Positions 39,844-41,038 of a DNA stretch of 41,038 nucleotides are shown here, piece by piece. Below the pieces are notes generated by a model. That model was not told the origin of the DNA. It saw only the letters and a list, made by a program, of their open reading frames with translations, and ran no database searches. The position numbers and the translations under genes were made by a program. Positions within the stretch are counted from its first letter, which is position 1, and every line of letters starts with the position of its first letter. Source of the stretch: a bacterium CG_4_9_14_3_um_filter_65_15 (GTDB lineage Bacteria; Krumholzibacteriota; Krumholzibacteriia; LZORAL124-64-63); the NCBI GenBank assembly GCA_002790835.1, contig PFVX01000041.1, positions 1 through 41,038 on the forward strand. Reading direction: 5' to 3'.

Positions 39844-39993
39844 GGTTGGGCATCCAGCCGTCAGGAGACATCGCCTGCATCGGCACAACCCTACGGGGGG
39901 TCGAGCTCCCGGGCAAGCTGCAAATGATTCGGGCAGTGCGTCCTGTCGGGAAGGAATCCCGCATCAGGCGCCGTATTCAGGGAGGACAAGACT
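39844..39993. other. Divergent control region between acyltransferase and flagellin
   Basis: This 150-bp gap must hold both promoters. I find no acceptable sigma54 site and no FliA-type TAAA-N15-GCCGATAA on either strand. A small hairpin CGGGA-AGGAA-TCCCG lies at 39948-39962, and the flagellin ribosome site GGGAGGA at 39980-39986. Confidence 0.5.
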
Positions 39994-40839
39994 ATGGGTC
40001 TTCGCGTCAACACGAATGTGGCATCTTTGAATGCCCAACGACATCTCTACGACACAACCACCAAGTTCCAGAAATCCATGGAGCGCCTCAGTTCCGGCAT
40101 GCGCATCAACCGCGCCGGGGACGACGCCGCTGGCCTGGCCATCAGCGAGGGCTTGAAATCGGACATCCGCGCCCTTCAGCAGGCCAGCCGCAACGCGGCC
40201 GACGGCATCTCCCTGGTGCAGACGGCCGAAGGTTCGCTGGATGAGGTGAACAACATCCTGCTGCGTCTGCGTGAACTCTCCGAGCAGGCAGCGACCGAAA
40301 CTCTCGGCGAGCAGGAACGAGGCTTCCTGAACGACGAGTTCCAGAATCTGCTGGATGAAATCGACCGCATCGCCGGAACGGCAGAATTCAACGGCATCAA
40401 GCTGCTGGACGGAACCAACACGTCCCTCAGCGTCCAGGTCGGTATCGGAACCGATGCCTCGACCAGCACGGTGACCATCGATCTGAGTCAGGCCATGACC
40501 TCCTCGGATCTCGGACTGACCTCGGGCTCCCTCAGCATCGCCGGAACCAACGGCGCGGCAGCCCGCGCGGCCATGGCCAATATCATCACGGCCACCGGAA
40601 CGGTCAGTTCCGTGCGGGCCAGTTTCGGTTCTGCCCAAAACCGCTTCGAGACATCCGTCAGGAATATTGGGATGACCGCGGAGAACCTTTCGGCCGCCAA
40701 CAGCCGGATCCGCGACGTGGATGTGGCCCTGGAAACCGCCAATATGACCAGCCTGCAGATTCTGCAGCAGGCCGGTGTGTCGATCCTCTCCCAGGCCAAC
40801 ACCACCGCGCAGCTGGCTCTGAACCTGCTGCAGCGTTAG
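39994..40839 (+). CDS. fliC: Flagellin
   Basis: 281 residues, a compact flagellin. The N-terminal D0/D1 helices are canonical (GLRVNTNVASLNAQRHLYDT, MERLSSGMRINRAGDDAAGL, AISEGLKSDIRALQQASRNA), as are LLRLRELSEQAATETLGEQE and the C-terminal D1/D0 (SRIRDVDVALETANMTSLQI, LQQAGVSILSQANTTAQLAL). The variable middle is only about 60 residues, so the outer D2/D3 domains are nearly absent. It contains Ser/Thr-rich stretches (SSDLGLTSGSLSIAG) suited to O-glycosylation. A strong ribosome site (GGGAGGA) precedes the ATG. It is the only plus-strand gene of the locus and ends in a terminator. Confidence 0.97.
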   Translation: MGLRVNTNVASLNAQRHLYDTTTKFQKSMERLSSGMRINRAGDDAAGLAISEGLKSDIRALQQASRNAADGISLVQTAEGSLDEVNNILLRLRELSEQAATETLGEQERGFLNDEFQNLLDEIDRIAGTAEFNGIKLLDGTNTSLSVQVGIGTDASTSTVTIDLSQAMTSSDLGLTSGSLSIAGTNGAAARAAMANIITATGTVSSVRASFGSAQNRFETSVRNIGMTAENLSAANSRIRDVDVALETANMTSLQILQQAGVSILSQANTTAQLALNLLQR

Positions 40840-40850
40840 TCGGCCTTGAG

Positions 40851-40866
40851 CCGGGACGGATCCCGG
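40851..40866 (+). other. Small hairpin just after flagellin
   Basis: CCGGGA pairs with TCCCGG around a CGGA loop, 12 bp beyond the flagellin stop. With the terminator that follows, it may protect the 3' end of the abundant flagellin mRNA. Confidence 0.45.
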
Positions 40867-40888
40867 CGACTCGAATCCCTGCAGTGAA

Positions 40889-40926
40889 GGGCCGGAAACG
40901 CTCGTTTTCGGCCCGCCCACTTTTTT
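40889..40926 (+). terminator. Rho-independent terminator of flagellin
   Basis: A 10-12 bp stem with one G-U pair (40889-40900 with 40903-40914) is followed after 6 nt by six T (40921-40926). It lies 50 bp after the flagellin stop. Confidence 0.85.
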
Positions 40927-41002
40927 CCTCCCCCTCGATATATTAGAGCCTGTCCCTCTACAGCCTACCGCTTTGATCACAATCGGTTAGCGAGAAAAAC
41001 AG

Positions 41003-41038
41003 TGGGGCAAGACAGCCGGATTTCGGTGTCTCGCCCCA
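41003..41038. other. Hairpin at the window edge
   Basis: TGGGGC/GCCCCA and AGACA/TGTCT pair in register with one mismatch around a 12-nt loop, ending at the last base of the window. It could be a terminator for a minus-strand gene beyond the edge or a leader element of a plus-strand gene. About 75 bp before it (40927-41002) show no gene. Confidence 0.4.

Noticed and set aside
39870-39885. GCCGATGC on the minus strand before the acyltransferase, similar to a FliA -10 element
   Set aside because: No TAAA-like -35 lies at the right distance.
39948-39966. GGGAAGG-AATC-CCGC before flagellin with sigma54 spacing
   Set aside because: Only the invariant pairs match; the remaining -24 and -12 bases do not, and the bases form a small hairpin instead.
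1-41038. CRISPR arrays, tRNA or rRNA genes, insertion sequences, prophage genes
   Set aside because: No regular repeat-spacer pattern, cloverleaf, transposase-like protein or terminal inverted repeats were seen.

Overview
The window is almost entirely one flagellar biosynthesis locus from a GC-rich, diderm bacterium. About 35 genes run on the minus strand, and a single flagellin gene runs on the plus strand at the right end. A PorV/UPF0164-type outer-membrane beta-barrel at the left edge points to an FCB-type or nearby deep-branching diderm lineage (for example the Krumholzibacteriota/Eisenbacteria/Gemmatimonadota neighbourhood). That placement is inference and cannot be settled from the sequence alone. 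The gene order follows the classic fla/che-type backbone also seen in Bacillus and Clostridia: flgB-flgC-fliE-fliF-fliG-fliH-fliI-fliJ-motE-fliK-flgD-flgE-flbD-motA-motB-fliL-fliM-fliN-fliO-fliP-fliQ-fliR-flhB-flhA-flhF-fliA.

Layout from right to left, in the direction of minus-strand transcription. 39994-40839 (+) is a short flagellin with its own terminator. 37287-39843 holds a GNAT acyltransferase, a family-2 glycosyltransferase with helical repeats (probable flagellin-modification genes) and FlgM, closed by a strong terminator. 33407-37131 is a large cytoplasmic histidine kinase overlapping a sigma54 response regulator, also closed by a terminator. 6948-33099 is the structural and export operon. 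It is led by a secreted helical-repeat protein, a FlgN-like chaperone and a FlgS/FlgR-like kinase-regulator pair. 1330-6946 holds a two-helix membrane protein, FliA, two small uncharacterised proteins in the position of swrB, two HDOD proteins and a FleQ-like sigma54 activator. 155-1222 is the PorV-like barrel with its own sigma70-type promoter.

Regulation is unusually legible. I see five well-formed sigma54 (-24/-12) promoters, each in a short intergenic gap and each on the coding strand of the next gene: before flgM, before the TPR-flgN-flgS-flgR operon, before motE-fliK-flgD-flgE, before fliP-fliQ-fliR-flhB-flhA, and before fliA. The window also encodes three sigma54 activators, two kinases, FliA and its anti-sigma factor FlgM, so a sigma54-then-FliA cascade is the natural reading.

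The most unusual feature is the FlhF homologue. It keeps the recognisable FlhF N-terminus but has lost every GTPase motif (P-loop, G2, G3, G4). No FlhG/MinD ATPase follows it; a 74-residue two-helix membrane protein occupies that slot instead. Other oddities are an H-box with Lys in place of the acidic residue in the FlgS-like kinase, two pseudo-receiver domains, a roughly 65-residue C-terminal extension on FliA, and an EF-hand-type loop in the PorV-like barrel. Genes for filament cap, hook-filament junction, distal rod, L/P rings and chemotaxis are not in this window.
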